Assembly: GCF_000607165.1 (NCBI RefSeq)
Contig: NZ_JFZG01000031.1
Location: 1-64,000 of the forward strand
Direction of reading: 5' to 3'
From: Ralstonia pickettii
GTDB lineage: Bacteria; Pseudomonadota; Gammaproteobacteria; Burkholderiales; Burkholderiaceae
DNA: 64,000 nucleotides
The notes under the pieces are model-generated. The model was not told where the DNA came from, did no database searches, and saw only the letters and a list, made by a program, of their open reading frames with translations. Positions 62,480-64,000 of the stretch are shown here, piece after piece. Made by a program: the position numbers and the translations under genes. Numbering within the stretch: position 1 is the first letter of the stretch; each line of letters begins with the position of its first letter.

Positions 62480-63494
62480 ACATGGGGGTCACGCAGAACA
62501 AGGGTGCGCGAACGCGCACTGAGGCGCCGGCCACTCTGTGGGAGACGAACATCTATGGCCAGCCAACCTGCGCAGATTTAGGGTGGATTTCCGTGCACAC
62601 CCCAGCACTCTTTGCCCTGAAAGCGACACGCTGATTCAGGGTAAGCAGTCGGCAAACGCGGCCAGCACACTGTTGCCGAGGTGCCGGCGGCCAGCGGCCA
62701 TTCCCTCCGAACGAAGATTCGGGGTGAATCTAAATCGACCGGTTCCGAGTGCGCGAAGAATCGGGGTGCGAATCTGCCGTCGGCGCGCAGCAGCGCCATG
62801 CACTGGTTGCGATGCTGCCAACCGCGGCTACAGGCTCGAGCGGTGCGGCAGCCGGAGCCATGCCCCTTCCACCCTGATTCTGCGTACCCTGAATCTTCGT
62901 GCCCCTTTGGGCGGCAAAAACAAGCGCAAGCGCCACCCTGATTCTGCGCAATTGAGCGTTCCCGCTCTACCTCCCACAATGGCAGACACTCTATATATGG
63001 GCGGCCTGCCAACCACCACCGCAAGGGCCTTCAGGGACGATGCCCACCCTGAATCTGCGCTTCGGGTGGGATAGCATGCCGGCCATACCGCGCATGGACG
63101 TGGCCCGCTTGAGCAGATCAATGACCTTAGAATGGCCTCAGCCGGACCGATTGCTCATCAGAAAAACCCGTTAACAATCCGATAGTTGCGCCGGAATCCA
63201 CCCTGAATCTGCATTGCCGCTACCTCCTAGGCCAATGCGGACGGTGAGGCAAGTGGCAGACCAGTCCGATTGAGCAATACACGCAGATCCAGGGTGGAAA
63301 TGCGCCGTACGGCCTTCATGCCGATCCGGACCTCGAGACGCCAGGTACGCCGCCGTCGACCTCTGGTAGGCCCTAGAACCTCAGCTCCAGCATGCCTTGA
63401 AGGCGATTTGCGAAGATTCAGGGTGACTCTGGGCGCAGATTCAGGGTGGGAAAGGCTCTGTGGCCGCGAGCTCGATATCGACGCAAGGGCGCTC

Positions 63495-63530
63495 TGTGGA
63501 CAAACCTGTGCATTGTGAAAGTTGTCCACA
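63495..63530. other. Two inverted DnaA-type boxes
   Basis: TGTGGACAA (63495-63503) and TTGTCCACA (63522-63530) are one base from the DnaA consensus TTATCCACA and face each other across 18 bases within the iteron array. Confidence 0.65.
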
Positions 63531-63684
63531 AAGATTCAGGGTGGGCCGGCGAAGAATCAGGGTGCGGAAAGCATGCTTGTCCAAGCAGATTCAGGGTGTA
63601 CCTACGCAGATTCAGGGAGAGAGAACGCTGATTCAGGGTTGAGGGTGCCCGCAAACCTAGACGGGACAACGGTTCGCGGGCACC

Positions 63685-63742
63685 GCATATATGTTGGCAT
63701 TTATCTTCTGTATCTAAGACTTTCTATATCTCTCAACTAGTT
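63685..63742. other. AT-rich stretch, candidate DNA-unwinding region
   Basis: The sequence from CGCATATATG to AACTAGTTG is much more AT-rich than its surroundings and lies between the densest iteron run and the rep start. This is the usual place for origin melting. Confidence 0.5.
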
Positions 63743-63917
63743 GAGGTCGCCCGGCCCGGGGACAACTTTGAAAAACCAAAGTTGCCCCCCGCCCAGCGCG
63801 CCCGCGAACACGATGTAGAAAAAAAACGACCAAAACCCCAGTTTCACCCTGAATCTGCGTTACACCGAGATCGAAGAGCGTGTAGATTTCCCCAAACGTT
63901 CCGGTACCGGAGCTCAC

Positions 63918-64000
63918 ATGAACAACGAAGATTCCAAGAAGCCCTCCCAACTCGTCTTAGTGCCCCGAGATTCCACGTCGGAGAGCAAGCGCGCTCGGGA
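63918..64000 (+). CDS. Probable replication initiator, N-terminus only (cut by window end)
   Basis: An ATG at 63918 with GGAG upstream opens a frame that runs out of the window after 27 residues (MNNEDSKKPSQLVLVPRDST...). The KKPSQLVLVPRD-type start resembles plasmid Rep proteins. The call rests mainly on the position directly after an iteron origin; the fold cannot be judged from so few residues. Confidence 0.55.
   Translation, partial: MNNEDSKKPSQLVLVPRDSTSESKRAR

Larger units (their letters stand above)
62572..63862. repeat. Iteron array, consensus GCAGATTCAGGGTGGG
   Basis: About ten direct copies (near 62572, 62630, 63284, 63412, 63436, 63531, 63552, 63586, 63606, 63628) and six inverted copies (near 62869, 62886, 62934, 63044, 63198, 63844), plus variants near 62256, 62715 and 62753. 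The core ATTCAGGGTG is strongly kept. The tightest run (63406-63645) lies just upstream of the AT-rich stretch. Such repeats are bound by plasmid initiators and set copy number. Confidence 0.85.
62144..63917. other. 1.77-kb gene-free origin region
   Basis: No convincing gene lies between the recombinase and the rep start. The region holds a structured element (62417-62479), an array of about 19 iteron-like repeats, two DnaA-type boxes and an AT-rich stretch. Confidence 0.7.

Noticed and set aside
62572-63862. CRISPR array
   Set aside because: The repeats are short, unevenly spaced and in both orientations, with no cas genes; they fit iterons.
1-64000. tRNA or rRNA genes
   Set aside because: I saw no cloverleaf-like or rRNA-like sequence; this was by eye and not by a covariance search.

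Overview
The window is about 64 kb of GC-rich DNA that reads as part of a large plasmid or chromid of a metal-adapted beta-proteobacterium, most likely Cupriavidus, Ralstonia or a close Burkholderiales relative. The grounds are the pbr, cus, cop and czc families, an alanine/lysine-tailed HU protein, an H-NS protein of the kind common in this order, and an iteron origin beside the start of a probable rep gene.

Positions 1-16621 are plasmid backbone of mostly unrecognised genes. They include a leftward block (a DUF1173 protein, a frameshifted gene with a SLOG/DprA-like segment, a possible Rap1a-like secreted protein), a tight cluster of small genes (7187-8330), an HU protein, a tyrosine-recombinase-like protein lacking key residues, a T5orf172/GIY-YIG-type protein, and a large low-GC gene with an ankyrin-like end.

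Positions 16622-55802 are one intact 39,181-bp Tn3-family transposon. It has 38-bp terminal inverted repeats (35 of 38 identical) and a perfect 5-bp target duplication, GTTCA, on both sides. It carries tnpA and the resolution genes tnpS and tnpT of the Tn4651 type, but these two lie at opposite ends with all the metal cargo between them. The cargo is, in order: a pbr lead module (pbrT, pbrR, pbrA, lspA, uppP-type phosphatase, DUF218); a leftward copper/silver module (cusD-like, cusC, cusB, cusA, cusF and small periplasmic proteins); a rightward copper module (cueR, copper P1B-ATPase and small envelope proteins, a PII-like protein, a truncated sensor kinase); and a complete cobalt-zinc-cadmium module (czcI, C, B, A, D, R, S). 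The insertion split a backbone gene after codon 15, and its two halves can be rejoined exactly from the two flanks.

Positions 55803-64000 are backbone again: the 5' end of the split gene, H-NS, HU, hypothetical genes, a large tyrosine recombinase, and a replication origin with about 19 iteron-like repeats, two DnaA-type boxes and an AT-rich stretch, followed by the first 27 codons of a probable initiator.

The metal modules work together. CzcCBA and CusCBA move ions out of the periplasm, PbrA, the copper ATPase and CzcD move them out of the cytoplasm, PbrR, CueR and CzcRS sense them, and several small secreted proteins probably bind metal in the periplasm. The most unusual observations are the separation of tnpS and tnpT with the recombination core kept only beside tnpT, duplicated copper accessory cassettes, a Fur-box-like site before pbrT, and a structured element found twice in the backbone, 52 kb apart.
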